Source: Aerolutibacter ruishenii (GTDB lineage: Bacteria; Pseudomonadota; Gammaproteobacteria; Xanthomonadales; Xanthomonadaceae). Taken from it: a DNA stretch of 64,000 bases. The translations under genes and the position numbers were made by a program. The stretch is from the NCBI RefSeq assembly GCF_007830115.1, contig NZ_VLKP01000010.1:62001-126000 (forward strand), given 5' to 3'. Below, one piece after another: positions 54,415 to 64,000 of this stretch. The notes under the pieces are model-generated. The model was given only the letters and a program-made list of their open reading frames with translations, did not search any database and was not told the DNA's origin. Numbering within the stretch: the stretch's first letter is position 1; each line of letters opens with the position of its first letter.

Positions 54415-56142
54415 TCAGGGCGCCGTGGATTGCGGGAACGCCGGCAGTTTCACCGGCACGCCATCGGCGTTGCAGTTGCCCAGCGTGCACTGTGCGCCGC
54501 GCAGCGCCGGCATCGCCTGCAGCATGACGTGGTAGATCGCGTTCTGCTCGACGCTGCCGCGCACGGCGCCGCTGCCGGGGCCGCGCGCCCAGATGCCCAC
54601 GTCCTCGCCGCCGTGGGTTTCATTGGACAGGGGCACGATCGCCTCCTGCAGGTAGTCGGCGTGCCCGGTGTCCACGTCGGTCAGGTCCGGTCGTCCCTGG
54701 GTCGCGGCCTGGTAGCCGCTGGTGGACGAGACGAACGACTTCGGCCCTTCCGGTGACTGCGCGGTCGCGCCCACGTAACCCGGGCCGTTGGCGTAGCTGA
54801 GCGTGGTGTAGGGCAGGCCCAGTGCGTCCCGCGCCAGTTGGCCGGGTTCGCCTTCCTCGCCGCTGCCGCCGCGCACCTTGCCCAGGATCGGGTTGCCGCG
54901 GTCGGGGTAGCCGGCGAAACTCAGCGTATGCGCATGGTCGGCGGTGACCAGGATCAGCGTGTCGTCGGCGGACGTCATGGTGTCGGCCGCCTTGACCGCG
55001 TCACTTAGCGCGATGGTGTCGAGCAGCGCGCGGTAGGCATTGCCCTTGTGGTGCGCGTGGTCGATGCGGCCGGCTTCCACCAGCAGCACGTAACCCTTGG
55101 GGTTGCGACGCAGGCGGGTGATCGCCGCGCGGGTCATCTCCGCCAGTGACGGCTCGCCGTCGCCGTCGACCTTGCGCTCGTGCTCGTACTGCATGTGATC
55201 GGGCTCGAACAGCGCCAGCAGCGGCGCGTTGTCCGGCGCCTTCTGCAATTGCCGCGTGTTCCACACGTAATAGCCGCCCGGGTGGCGCTGCTTCCACTCG
55301 GCGACGAGGTCGCGCTCGTCCAGGCGCAGGCCGATCTTGTCGTCGTACTCCGGGTCGCGCTGGCCCACGGGCATGAACTGGCCGCGGCCGCCCCCCATCA
55401 GCACGTCCGGCCCGTGGCCGAAGCGCGTTTCCACCATCTGCCGGGCGATGTCGATGCAGCCGGCGGCCTTGGCGGCTTCCGGCACGTCGGTGTCGCTCTC
55501 CCAGTTGCGGTCGGCCGAATGGGCGAAGGTGGCGCCGGGGGTGGCATGGGTTACGCGGGTGGTGGTCACCACGCCGGTGGCCAGGCCCTGGCTGGCGGCG
55601 GCCTCCCACAGGGTCTGCACCGGCGCCGCCAGTGCCCCGCCGCAATCGCCGCGACGGGCCTGCTGGCCGATGCTGAGCACACCCAACCGGGTCTTCACGC
55701 CGGTGGCCATGGCGGACATGGTGCCGGCAGAGTCGGGCGTCTGCGAGTTGGTGTTGTAGGTCTTGCTGAGCGCGGTGTACGGGAAATGCTCCCAGCCCAG
55801 GCGGTTCTCCTCGCCGGGGTGGCCCTGGCGCTGGCCGTCGAGGATGCGCGCGGCGGCCACGGTGGTCAGGCTCATGCCGTCGCCAACGAACAGGATCACG
55901 TTCTTCGCCCGGCCGCCCATGGCCCCGCGGGCAGCGGCCTGGGCGGCGCCGTCGCGGTACCACCAGTCCGGGGTCTCGCCGGTGGGGCGGGCAATGACCG
56001 GCACGTCGACGGCCACTGCCGATGCCGGGTCGGGCATGTCAGCGTGGGGGGTGGCAGCGGATTGGGGCAGGGTGGTGCAGGCGCTGGCGAGCAGCAGGGG
56101 GGCGAGGAACAGGGCGCGTTGCGGCCCGGACGGCAAAGTCAT
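54415..56142 (-). CDS. PhoA-type alkaline phosphatase lipoprotein
   Basis: A 575-residue phosphatase with lipobox LLASAC (Cys22). The catalytic nucleophile is Ser138 in QTPDSAGTM, and Asp88 in LFVGDGM is a zinc/magnesium ligand. VLLVEAGRIDHAHHKGN and ILVTADHAHTLSFAGY provide the other metal residues. It acts in the periplasm, anchored to the outer membrane, to release phosphate from organic sources. No pho-box was searched for by computation. Confidence 0.93.
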   Translation of the reverse strand: MTLPSGPQRALFLAPLLLASACTTLPQSAATPHADMPDPASAVAVDVPVIARPTGETPDWWYRDGAAQAAARGAMGGRAKNVILFVGDGMSLTTVAAARILDGQRQGHPGEENRLGWEHFPYTALSKTYNTNSQTPDSAGTMSAMATGVKTRLGVLSIGQQARRGDCGGALAAPVQTLWEAAASQGLATGVVTTTRVTHATPGATFAHSADRNWESDTDVPEAAKAAGCIDIARQMVETRFGHGPDVLMGGGRGQFMPVGQRDPEYDDKIGLRLDERDLVAEWKQRHPGGYYVWNTRQLQKAPDNAPLLALFEPDHMQYEHERKVDGDGEPSLAEMTRAAITRLRRNPKGYVLLVEAGRIDHAHHKGNAYRALLDTIALSDAVKAADTMTSADDTLILVTADHAHTLSFAGYPDRGNPILGKVRGGSGEEGEPGQLARDALGLPYTTLSYANGPGYVGATAQSPEGPKSFVSSTSGYQAATQGRPDLTDVDTGHADYLQEAIVPLSNETHGGEDVGIWARGPGSGAVRGSVEQNAIYHVMLQAMPALRGAQCTLGNCNADGVPVKLPAFPQSTAP

Positions 56143-56286
56143 GGGGCGTTTCGATGGAAGAGCGAGTGGATGGAGCGATTATGCCCGCGCTTTGTTGCGA
56201 TTCGGCCTACCGTGTGTTGCACCAGCGGCGTCGCGCGGTGGCGATGGCTCGGTTATCGTTCAAGGCTGACCTTTGATGGCGCGCCC

Positions 56287-57624
56287 ATGTCCCTGATCTC
56301 CGCGTGGTTCCGCATCCCGTTCTGGCAACGGGTCGTGGCCGGCTTCGTGCTTGGCGCCCTCGCCGGCTGGGCAGCGGGGCCATCGGCCGAAACGTGGTTC
56401 GGCCCCATCGGCGACCTCTACGTCACCCTGATCATGATGATCGCGGTGCCGCTGGTGTTCTTCGCGGTGATCAACGCGGTGGCGTCGCTGAGCGGGCAGA
56501 AGTCGATTGCGGCATTGGCCGGTCGCACCTTCGCGTGGTTCGCCATCACCGCGGTGCTGGCGGTGGGCGTGGGCCTGCTGTTCGGCTGGATCATCCAGCC
56601 GGGCAGTGGCGTTGGCGTACTGCAGGTGGCTTCGGACTACAAGCCCAAGAACGTGCCCGGCGCGCTGGACATGCTGCTCAACCTGGTGCCCTCCAACCCG
56701 TTCCAGGCCTTGTCCGGCGCGGCGACGGCCAGGCTGGCGGACGGCACCAAGGTGCTGGTGCCACGCAGCGGCACGGTGCTGCAGGTGATCTTCTTCGCCG
56801 GCCTGGTCGGTTTCGCCATGGTCAAGCTGGGCGAGAAGGTGGCCGGCATCCGCAAGCTGGTGGGCGAAGCCAGCGACGTGATGATCCAGGTGACCCGCTA
56901 CGTGCTGGAGTTCACCCCGTTCGGCACCTTCGGCCTGATCGCCGCGCTGGTGGGCGGCTACGGCTTCGACCAGTTGCGCCCGCTGCTGAGTTTCGTGGTG
57001 GCCCTGTACCTGGCCTGCGCCTTCCACATCGTGGTGGTCTACGGCGGGTTGCTGCTGGCGCATGGGTTGAACCCGTTGAAGTTCTTCCGCGGCGCGGCGC
57101 CGGGCATGCAGGTCGCGTTCGTGGCCTCCAGCAGTTTCGCCGCGCTTCCGGTGTCGCTGCGCAGCACCACCCACAATCTCGGCGTGGACAAGGACTATGC
57201 CGCATTCGCGGTGCCGCTGGGCGCGACCATCAAGATGGACGGCTGTGGCGCGATCTACCCGGCGTTGGCGGCGGTGTTCATCTCGCAATACGCCGGCATC
57301 GAACTGTCGTTGTCGCAGTACCTGGTCATCGCGCTGGCCTCGGTGCTGGGCAGCTTCGGCACCGCGGGCGTGCCGGGCACCGCGGTGATCATGGCGACGG
57401 TGGTGCTGAGCGCCGCCGGCCTGCCACTGGAAACCATCGGCTACCTGTACGCCATCGATCGCGTGCTGGACATGATGCGCACCATGACCAACGTGACCGG
57501 GCAGATGCTGGTGCCGGTGCTGGTGGCCAAGGAGACCGGCCTGCTTGACCAGGAGGTCTACAACGCCGCGTCGAGCAACGTCGGCCTGCAGGAAGGCGAG
57601 GAACGCGGGCGCGAGTCCGCCTGA
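56287..57624 (+). CDS. dicarboxylate/amino acid:cation symporter (DAACS)
   Basis: A 445-residue transporter of the GltP/DctA family, driving uptake of dicarboxylates or acidic amino acids with Na+ or H+. Signatures: VAFVASSSFAALPVSLRST (serine-rich loop HP1), GATIKMDGCGAIYPALAAVF (TM7) and LGSFGTAGVPGTAVIMATVV (HP2). The start at 56287 fits the family. The substrate cannot be fixed from sequence; glutamate, aspartate or succinate are all possible. Confidence 0.93.
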   Translation: MSLISAWFRIPFWQRVVAGFVLGALAGWAAGPSAETWFGPIGDLYVTLIMMIAVPLVFFAVINAVASLSGQKSIAALAGRTFAWFAITAVLAVGVGLLFGWIIQPGSGVGVLQVASDYKPKNVPGALDMLLNLVPSNPFQALSGAATARLADGTKVLVPRSGTVLQVIFFAGLVGFAMVKLGEKVAGIRKLVGEASDVMIQVTRYVLEFTPFGTFGLIAALVGGYGFDQLRPLLSFVVALYLACAFHIVVVYGGLLLAHGLNPLKFFRGAAPGMQVAFVASSSFAALPVSLRSTTHNLGVDKDYAAFAVPLGATIKMDGCGAIYPALAAVFISQYAGIELSLSQYLVIALASVLGSFGTAGVPGTAVIMATVVLSAAGLPLETIGYLYAIDRVLDMMRTMTNVTGQMLVPVLVAKETGLLDQEVYNAASSNVGLQEGEERGRESA

Positions 57625-57628
57625 GGCC

Positions 57629-58116
57629 TCAGATGCTCGAGTAGTCCCACGACACCATCCGTCCGTCGCGGTACGGCATCACGCCGTGGAAGGCGCGCGG
57701 ATCGTCGTCGAACACCAGCGGCAGGAAGTTGCGGTCGCCTTCCCACATGGGCAGGTCGTGGATGCGCTCCAGCGGTATCCACTCCAGCGTGCCTTCGGCA
57801 TTGCTGGCCGGTGGCGTACCGGTGAACCCGGTGATCAGGAACACGAACCCCAGCCAGTCCTCGCCGTGCTTGCCGAAGCCCGGCCAGCTGATGGTGCCGC
57901 GCAGCGTCATCGCGGTGCAGTCGATGCCGGCTTCCTCGTGGATCTCGCGGCGCATGCCGGTCACGATGTCCTCGTCCGGTTCCAGCTTGCCGCCCAGGCC
58001 GTTGTACTTGCCCAGGTGCTGGTCCCCGGGGCGCGCGTTGCGGTGCACCAGCAGCACCTCGCGGCCATCGGGCGAGAGCACGTAGCCCAGGGTGGCGACG
58101 ATCGGGGTGTACGGCA

Positions 58117-58117
<1 letters not shown>
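57629..58117 (-). CDS. Nudix hydrolase (MutT/8-oxo-dGTPase-like)
   Basis: A 162-residue Nudix protein. The Nudix box GKLEPDEDIVTGMRREIHEE with following AGI is complete. PYTPIVATLGYVLSPDG and HGVMPYRDGRMVSWDYS match the 8-oxo-dGTP diphosphatase group. It probably sanitises oxidised nucleotides. Its start codon shares a base with the stop of the upstream metallo-beta-lactamase gene (TGATG), so the two are co-translated. Confidence 0.92.
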
Positions 58118-59031
<914 letters not shown>

Positions 59032-59141
59032 TCATCCGTTGCCACCCCACCAGCGTTGCAAGGATGTCTGCGAAAAAACACCCATTCGCGCATCCACCAT
59101 GTGCGCTAGAGTACCGATTCCCATTGGAAGAAGGAGTGTCC

Positions 59142-60539
59142 ATGCGCAAGCGCACAGTGTCGGTGCTGCTGGCGGGTCTGGTGATGGCATCGGCAGCCAC
59201 GTTCAGCGCGAACGCCGCCCCGGATGCCGATCGCTGGAGCGTGCCGGTTGCAGTCAAGAAGCTCGACAACGGCCTGACCGTGATCGTGTCCGAGGACCAC
59301 AGCTCGCCCACCGTTGGCGTGAGCGTGGTCTACCATGTCGGCATGCGGCTGGAGCCGCGTAATCGCACCGGTTTCGCGCACCTGTTCGAGCACCTGATGT
59401 TCGAAGGCACGCCCAACGCGGGCGAGGGCGTGTTCGATCGCGTCATCACCGGTGGCGGTGGCCGCAACAACGGCTCCACCCGCCCGGACTTCACCAACTA
59501 CATCGAGGTCGCCCCGGCGTCCGCGCTGGAGCCGATCCTGTGGCTGGAAGCGGACCGCATGAAAACGCTCGACTTCAACCCGGTCACGCTCAAGAACCAG
59601 CAGGACGTGGTCAAGGAAGAAATCCGCGTCAACGTGAAGAACCAGCCCTATGGCGGGTTCATGTGGCTGGATATTGGCCAGCAGGCGTTCCAGAAGTGGG
59701 AGAACAACCACGACGGTTACGGCAGCTTCCAGGATCTGGAAAACGCCAGTCTGCAGGACGTCGCAGCGTTCCACCGCGACTACTACGGTCCCAACAACGC
59801 GGTGATCGCGCTGGCCGGCGACGTCACCCCGGCGCAGGGCTTCGCGCTGGCGGAGAGGTACTTCGGCGGCATTCCCGCACGCGCCACGCCCAAGGCGCCG
59901 GACTTCCGTGAAGGCCTGAACACGCAGGAAAAGCGCCTCACGCAACCCGACGCGCTGGCACAGGTGCCCGCGATTGCCACGGCGTGGAAGATCCCCGACC
60001 GCGGCAGCAAGGACCAGGCCCCGTTCGCGGTGCTGGGCGAAGTGCTGGCCGGTGGTGATGCCTCGCGCTTCTACCAGGGCCTGGTCAAGGGGCGCGAGTT
60101 GGCACTCAACGTCGAGGCGCTGTACGGCCTGACCGATCCGTGGACCTACGACGGCCCGACCCTGTTCACCACCTTCGCGCTGTACAAGCCCAACTCCAGC
60201 GCCGACGTGCTGCTCACCGCCATCGACGAGGAGATTGCCCGCGTCATCAAGGACGGCGTCAGCGACGCCGAACTCAGACGCGTCAAGACCCGCATGCTGG
60301 CCGACTGGTACAACGGCAACGAGAGTTTCATCAGCCGTGCCGACACCCTCGCCAAGCTGCAGACCCTGTGGGGCGACGCCAACGTGGTCAACCAGATCCC
60401 CGGCTGGATCGAGAAGGTCACCTCGGCTGACCTCCAGCGCGTGGCGAAGACCTACCTGACCGCGGCCAACCGCACCACCATCGACCGCAAGCCCGCCGCC
60501 ATGCTGCAGGCCGCGCCGGCCGCCGGGCAGAAGAACTGA
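59142..60539 (+). CDS. M16 family zinc peptidase, catalytic subunit
   Basis: A 465-residue secreted M16 peptidase with a signal peptide ending NAAPD. The inverted zinc motif is HLFEH (His80, Glu83, His84), with a third ligand Glu in VVKEEIRVN near residue 155. The first M16 domain has GMRLEPRNRTGFAHLFEHL. It probably forms a heterodimer with the following gene. AAGGAG is well placed before the ATG. Confidence 0.93.
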   Translation: MRKRTVSVLLAGLVMASAATFSANAAPDADRWSVPVAVKKLDNGLTVIVSEDHSSPTVGVSVVYHVGMRLEPRNRTGFAHLFEHLMFEGTPNAGEGVFDRVITGGGGRNNGSTRPDFTNYIEVAPASALEPILWLEADRMKTLDFNPVTLKNQQDVVKEEIRVNVKNQPYGGFMWLDIGQQAFQKWENNHDGYGSFQDLENASLQDVAAFHRDYYGPNNAVIALAGDVTPAQGFALAERYFGGIPARATPKAPDFREGLNTQEKRLTQPDALAQVPAIATAWKIPDRGSKDQAPFAVLGEVLAGGDASRFYQGLVKGRELALNVEALYGLTDPWTYDGPTLFTTFALYKPNSSADVLLTAIDEEIARVIKDGVSDAELRRVKTRMLADWYNGNESFISRADTLAKLQTLWGDANVVNQIPGWIEKVTSADLQRVAKTYLTAANRTTIDRKPAAMLQAAPAAGQKN

Positions 60540-60553
60540 GGAGCGCGACGATC

Positions 60554-61999
60554 ATGACGATTGCCAAGACCCCGATCGCCACCGCGATCTCCAAGCTGTT
60601 GGTTGCCGCCGCGTTCACCACCGTGCTGGCGTCCACCGCCATCGCCGGCCCCAAGGCCCAGCTGCCCAAGGACCTGCCCCCGTACGCGCCCGATGGCGTG
60701 CTGCCGGTAGCGGACATCGCGCAGAAGACGCTGGCCAACGGCATGGCCGTGTGGGTGGTGCCGCGTGATGGCCTGCCGCGCGTGGACTACGTGCTGGCCC
60801 TGCGCGGCGCCGGCTTTGCCGCCGACGCTGCCGACAGCCCGGCGTTCGCCACCATGCTTGCCGGCCTGCTGACCGAGGGCACCGCCCAGCGTGACTCCAA
60901 GGCCATTGCCGAGGCCGCGCAAGGCTTCGGCGGCAGCGTGGGGGCCGGCGCAGGCAACGATGGTGTGACCCTGTTCGGCAACGCGCTGTCCTCGCATCGC
61001 AAGGGCATGCTCGACCTGCTCGCCGAGGTCGCCCGCCAGCCTTCGTTCCCGGAGAAGGAAGTGAAGCTGGCCCAGGCCAACGCACTGCAGGGGCTGAAGG
61101 CGGCCGAGGCGCAGCCGGGCTTCAAGGCGACGCGCGCGCTGCTGGCCGCCACCTATGGCGACCACCCGTACGCCCGCGTCCAGCCGACCGAGGCCGGCAT
61201 CACCGCCGTCACCGCCGACAAGCTGCGTGGCGAGCATGCACGCCGCTTCCGTCCGGAGCGTGCGTTGCTGGTGATCACCGGCAAGGTCACGCCGGCCGAA
61301 GGCTTCGCACTGGCCGAACGCGCATTCGGTGACTGGAAGGGCATCGGCACGGCGCCGGCCGAGGTGGCGGCGGCGCGCCGCGAGGCCCAGCCGTCCCACG
61401 TGCTGATCCAGCGCGACGGCAGCGTGCAGTCCTCGCTGGCGCTCGGTCGCCCGGCCATTGCGGCGACCGATGCGGACTACATCCCGGCGCAACTGGCGGG
61501 CATCGTGCTCGGCGGTGGTTTCAGCAGCCGCGTGATGCAGAACCTGCGCGAGGACAAGGGCTACACCTACGGCGTGCGTGCCGGCCTGGCCGCAGCACGG
61601 GCGGGTGGCCGCATCTCCGCCGGTGCCGACGTGCGCAACGAGGTCACCGGCGCGGCCATCAAGGAATTCTTCCACGAGTTCGACCGGCTGGGCACCGAGC
61701 CCGTACCGGCCACCGAACTGGAAGACACCAAGCGCTACGTGGCCGGTGGCTACCTGATCACCAACCAGATGCAGGGCGCGGTCGCGGCCACGCTGGCCAA
61801 CAACTGGCTCTCGGGATTGCCGGCAGAGTTCCTGGGCCAGTACGTGCCGAAGATCCGCGCGGTGGACGCCGCACAGGTGCAGGCCATGGCGAAGAAGTAC
61901 TACGCACCCAGGGACCAGTCGATCATCGTGGTCGGTGATGGCAAGGCGGTGGCCGAGCAGCTCAAGCCGTACGGCGAGTTCGAACGTCGCGGCAAGTAA
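60554..61999 (+). CDS. M16 family protein, non-catalytic partner
   Basis: A 481-residue M16 protein with a signal peptide ending STAIAG. The zinc motif is lost: the site reads SPAFATMLAGLLTEGT, with no histidine pair. The C-terminal domain keeps the substrate-binding LREDKGYTYGVR arginine/tyrosine motif. This is the typical non-catalytic partner of a two-chain M16 peptidase. It begins 14 bases after the catalytic gene with a GAGGAG site. Confidence 0.93.
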   Translation: MTIAKTPIATAISKLLVAAAFTTVLASTAIAGPKAQLPKDLPPYAPDGVLPVADIAQKTLANGMAVWVVPRDGLPRVDYVLALRGAGFAADAADSPAFATMLAGLLTEGTAQRDSKAIAEAAQGFGGSVGAGAGNDGVTLFGNALSSHRKGMLDLLAEVARQPSFPEKEVKLAQANALQGLKAAEAQPGFKATRALLAATYGDHPYARVQPTEAGITAVTADKLRGEHARRFRPERALLVITGKVTPAEGFALAERAFGDWKGIGTAPAEVAAARREAQPSHVLIQRDGSVQSSLALGRPAIAATDADYIPAQLAGIVLGGGFSSRVMQNLREDKGYTYGVRAGLAAARAGGRISAGADVRNEVTGAAIKEFFHEFDRLGTEPVPATELEDTKRYVAGGYLITNQMQGAVAATLANNWLSGLPAEFLGQYVPKIRAVDAAQVQAMAKKYYAPRDQSIIVVGDGKAVAEQLKPYGEFERRGK

Positions 62000-62026
62000 G
62001 CCGCCGCGTCGAAAGGTGCAATGGAG

Positions 62027-62052
62027 AAGCCGGCCCATGGGCCGGCTTTTTC
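62027..62052 (+). terminator. Rho-independent terminator after the M16 pair
   Basis: A 9-bp stem AAGCCGGCC/GGCCGGCTT closes a CATG loop and is followed by T bases. It ends the two-gene M16 unit. Confidence 0.85.
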
Positions 62053-62151
62053 ATGGTGGGCTGGAAAGGCCCGACCCGGGAACGTGCTTGGAAGGGGCCG
62101 GGGTGGGCCTGGCGTGAGCCTGCGGGAACCAACGGTGCCCGCCGTGGCCGG

Positions 62152-62580
62152 TCACAGCTTCGGCAGCAACTTCGGCCGATGCACCAGCCGCGCCGCCAGC
62201 AGGGCCGCGGGAATGGGCAGCAATAATCCCGCCGCCGCCAGCCATGTGGTGTGCGGCCCCCGTACGATCATCGCCACCACGCCCGACATGACCACCAGCG
62301 CGACGAATACCGCCGCCGCATTCTGGTGTCGGGCGATCTTCGCTGCGGCCAGGCCCCCGGTGAACGCGCCCGCCACCCAGGCCAGCGCCAGCACCACCTT
62401 GCCCATGGCCGGCAGCTCCAGCACGAACCGGGCGAACGCCGCCTCGTGTTCCGGGTTCGTCGGGTCGAGGCCGGGCGGGGGCGGGTAGGCCAAGTGGCCG
62501 ATCGCCTCGATGCCCATGATCGTGAGGAACATCACCACCGTGCCCACCACCATGCCAAGGATTGTCCGGCCCATCACCAT
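62152..62580 (-). CDS. hypothetical integral membrane protein
   Basis: A 142-residue protein with four hydrophobic stretches: ILGMVVGTVVMFLTIMGIEA, VVLALAWVAGAFTGGLAAA, AAVFVALVVMSGVVAMIV and WLAAAGLLLPIPAALLAARL. A PPPPGLDPTNPEHE loop follows the first. No family is recognised. Starts at 62604, 62580 and 62574 are possible; GGGGG spacing favours 62574 or 62580. It converges on the M16 operon and diverges from the thioesterase. Confidence 0.7.
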   Translation of the reverse strand: MVMGRTILGMVVGTVVMFLTIMGIEAIGHLAYPPPPGLDPTNPEHEAAFARFVLELPAMGKVVLALAWVAGAFTGGLAAAKIARHQNAAAVFVALVVMSGVVAMIVRGPHTTWLAAAGLLLPIPAALLAARLVHRPKLLPKL

Positions 62581-62732
62581 GCCCCCTGTGTGAGTGGCCA
62601 GCATGGCCGCGGTCGGGCCGCCCCGCAACCTGGCAGGCGGTCTCCCGCGGGCGCCGCGGCGCGCACACGGGCGGATTCCGTCCACTCCGCCATAATGCGC
62701 AGCACCCTCCACTGCCTGCATGGAACCCGCCA

Positions 62733-63215
62733 ATGAGTGGCCAGCAACGCGAACTGACGATGCGCTTCCTCGCCGAACCCACCGACGTGAACTACGGCGG
62801 CAAGGTGCACGGTGGCATGGTGATGAAATGGATCGACCAGGCCGGCTATGCCGCGGCCGTGGGCTGGAGCGGTCATTACAGCGTCACGGTGGCGGTGGGC
62901 GGCATCCGTTTTGTCGCCCCGATCCACATCAGCGACCTGGTCACCGTGCGCACCAAGCTGGTCTACACCGGGTCCAGCAGCATGCACTTCGCGGTGGACG
63001 TGAAGGCGCGCGACCCCATGGGCGGGGAAGAGCGATTGTGCACCCACTGCATCATCGTGTTCGTTGCGATGGGGCAGCAGGTCCCGGCACGACCGGTGCC
63101 CGTGCCCCCCTGGACGCCCACCAGCGAAGACGACCAGCGCCTGGCCGAGTACGCACTCAAGGTGATGGAGCTCAGCAAGGGCATCGAAGCGACGATCGAG
63201 GCGATTGCCGGCTGA
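62733..63215 (+). CDS. acyl-CoA thioesterase (hotdog fold)
   Basis: A 160-residue hotdog thioesterase of the YciA/BFIT type. TDVNYGGKVHGGMVMKWID is the catalytic segment, with the conserved Asn/Asp pair, and GGIRFVAPIHISDLVTVRTK follows. It likely hydrolyses medium- to long-chain acyl-CoA. A hairpin lies just after its stop. Confidence 0.93.
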   Translation: MSGQQRELTMRFLAEPTDVNYGGKVHGGMVMKWIDQAGYAAAVGWSGHYSVTVAVGGIRFVAPIHISDLVTVRTKLVYTGSSSMHFAVDVKARDPMGGEERLCTHCIIVFVAMGQQVPARPVPVPPWTPTSEDDQRLAEYALKVMELSKGIEATIEAIAG

Positions 63216-63236
63216 TCGACGGTCGGTCAATCGCAA

Positions 63237-63258
63237 AGGCCGCCCTTCGAGGCGGCCT
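63237..63258. terminator. hairpin between convergent thioesterase and NlpC/P60 genes
   Basis: AGGCCGCC and GGCGGCCT form an 8-bp stem around a CTTCGA loop. There is no long T run, but TTT follows on the minus strand. It can act as a shared terminator. Confidence 0.6.
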
Positions 63259-63293
63259 GTCCTTGTCTCTTCCGGGGTCTCCGGCCAGTCCGC

Positions 63294-63977
63294 TCAGATG
63301 CCTTCGACGCGCCGGGCTTCCATGAACTTGCCGCTCCAGTAGCCGGTCTCCAGGCTGGACACGGTCACGTCCTTGCCCTTGCTGGGGGCATGCACGAAGC
63401 GGCCTTCGCCCACGTAGATGCCCACGTGGTCCACCCGGCCCTTGCGGCCGAAGAACACCAGGTCGCCCGCGGCCAGTTGTGCGCGGTCGCTGATGGCGCG
63501 CCCGGTCTGGGCCATGTCACGGGACACGCGCGGCAATTCGATCCCCAGGGCGTTGCGGAACACGTAGCCCACCAGGCCGCTGCAATCGAAGCCGTCCGGC
63601 GTGGTTCCGCCCCAGCGGTATGGAGTGCCCAGCAGGGCCAGCGCGCGCGACAGCACCGACTTCACGCCGGTTGACGGGGCCGCGTCGGCCTCGGCGCGGT
63701 GGGCCAGGCCCGCGCCAGGGACCAGCAGGCGGTTCAGATCGCCGGCCAGCATCAGGGCGCGGTCCGAAAAGCTGGGGGAGTCGCTGACGCTGGTACGCGG
63801 GGCCGGGGCGTCGGCCGAATCGGCTGCCATGGAGCCCGCGACCTGGGGCGGCTGGGCGAACGCAGGCGCGGCCGCAATGGCCAGCACCAGCGGCAAGAAG
63901 AGTCGGGCAAGCCCACGCGTGGCGTGGTTGGAGTTGGCGGCGGAGAGGCTGCCGTGGCGAGATTTGGGATTCGTCAC
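63294..63977 (-). CDS. NlpC/P60 (C40) peptidoglycan endopeptidase
   Basis: A 227-residue secreted cell-wall hydrolase. A signal peptide ends near PAFAQ. The C-terminal NlpC/P60 domain has GTPYRWGGTTPDGFDCSGLV with the nucleophile Cys, VDHVGIYVGEGRFVHAPSKG with the catalytic His, and SSLETGYWSGKFMEARRV at the end. About 60 residues of linker precede the domain. The start is GTG at 63977, the only in-frame option before the window end region. Confidence 0.9.
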   Translation of the reverse strand: MTNPKSRHGSLSAANSNHATRGLARLFLPLVLAIAAAPAFAQPPQVAGSMAADSADAPAPRTSVSDSPSFSDRALMLAGDLNRLLVPGAGLAHRAEADAAPSTGVKSVLSRALALLGTPYRWGGTTPDGFDCSGLVGYVFRNALGIELPRVSRDMAQTGRAISDRAQLAAGDLVFFGRKGRVDHVGIYVGEGRFVHAPSKGKDVTVSSLETGYWSGKFMEARRVEGI

Positions 63978-64000
63978 GCGGTCATCACTGGGTCGTCACG

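Overview
This is a compact, high-GC window with about 66 protein genes, mostly short intergenic gaps and few clear Rho-independent terminators. Gene content points to a gammaproteobacterium of the Xanthomonadaceae/Lysobacteraceae (Xanthomonas, Stenotrophomonas, Lysobacter, Luteimonas and Pseudoxanthomonas group). The evidence is a kinase/universal-stress-protein fusion, a chromosomal subclass B3 metallo-beta-lactamase, an unlinked GspA/GspB pair, a HutF-type histidine pathway, many secreted peptidases and a large TonB-dependent receptor. The genus is inference. I see no rRNA, tRNA, CRISPR array, insertion sequence or prophage.

Layout. 1-6.1 kb: the 5' end of an Ada/AlkA-type DNA repair gene, two histidine-degradation genes (hutF, hutU), a lipoprotein phosphodiesterase, a small secreted protein resembling a TonB-receptor plug, and a TetR repressor. 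6.2-11.5 kb: a CBS protein, an rRNA/tRNA methyltransferase, an M28 peptidase, S4 and GIY-YIG proteins, and the helicase DbpA. 11.6-16.6 kb: a YkgJ Cys-cluster protein with two small proteins, an AhpD-like protein, a TerC transporter, an SDR, an ester-cyclase lipoprotein and an unknown protein. 16.6-21.8 kb: a stretch with a lower-GC patch holding an alanine-zipper lipoprotein next to an L,D-transpeptidase, then VIT-family, cupin and lipoprotein-hydrolase genes. 21.9-23.8 kb: a DsbA-fold isomerase and a P450.

23.9-31.8 kb is one long plus-strand block: a tandem universal stress protein, then a six-gene Mrp-type cation/proton antiporter operon (A/B fused, C, D, E, F, G) with every junction overlapping, then a CHAD protein. 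31.8-36.6 kb, minus strand: three small membrane proteins, gspB-gspA and an EamA transporter. 36.6-44.4 kb: a membrane diguanylate cyclase with a near-leaderless promoter, a LysR/EamA divergent pair, DUF72 and DUF885 genes, a small acidic protein and speG.

44.5-51.7 kb: a TonB-dependent receptor with a strong operator-like dyad, a metallophosphoesterase plus kinase-USP pair, a periplasmic cyclophilin, and a PadR/HAAS-sensor operon with a 24-bp operator-like palindrome. 51.8-64 kb: an intracellular PHB depolymerase, a methyltransferase, a HemJ-like protein, a PhoA-type phosphatase, a dicarboxylate/amino-acid symporter, a Nudix hydrolase coupled to a B3 metallo-beta-lactamase, an M16 peptidase pair (catalytic plus non-catalytic), a small membrane protein, a thioesterase and an NlpC/P60 peptidase.

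Most of the window is housekeeping or envelope/stress biology. The most unusual items are the orphan plug-like secreted protein, the lipoprotein/L,D-transpeptidase pair, the phosphatase/kinase-USP pair, the two upstream mini-ORFs at translation starts, and the PadR and TonB-receptor operators.
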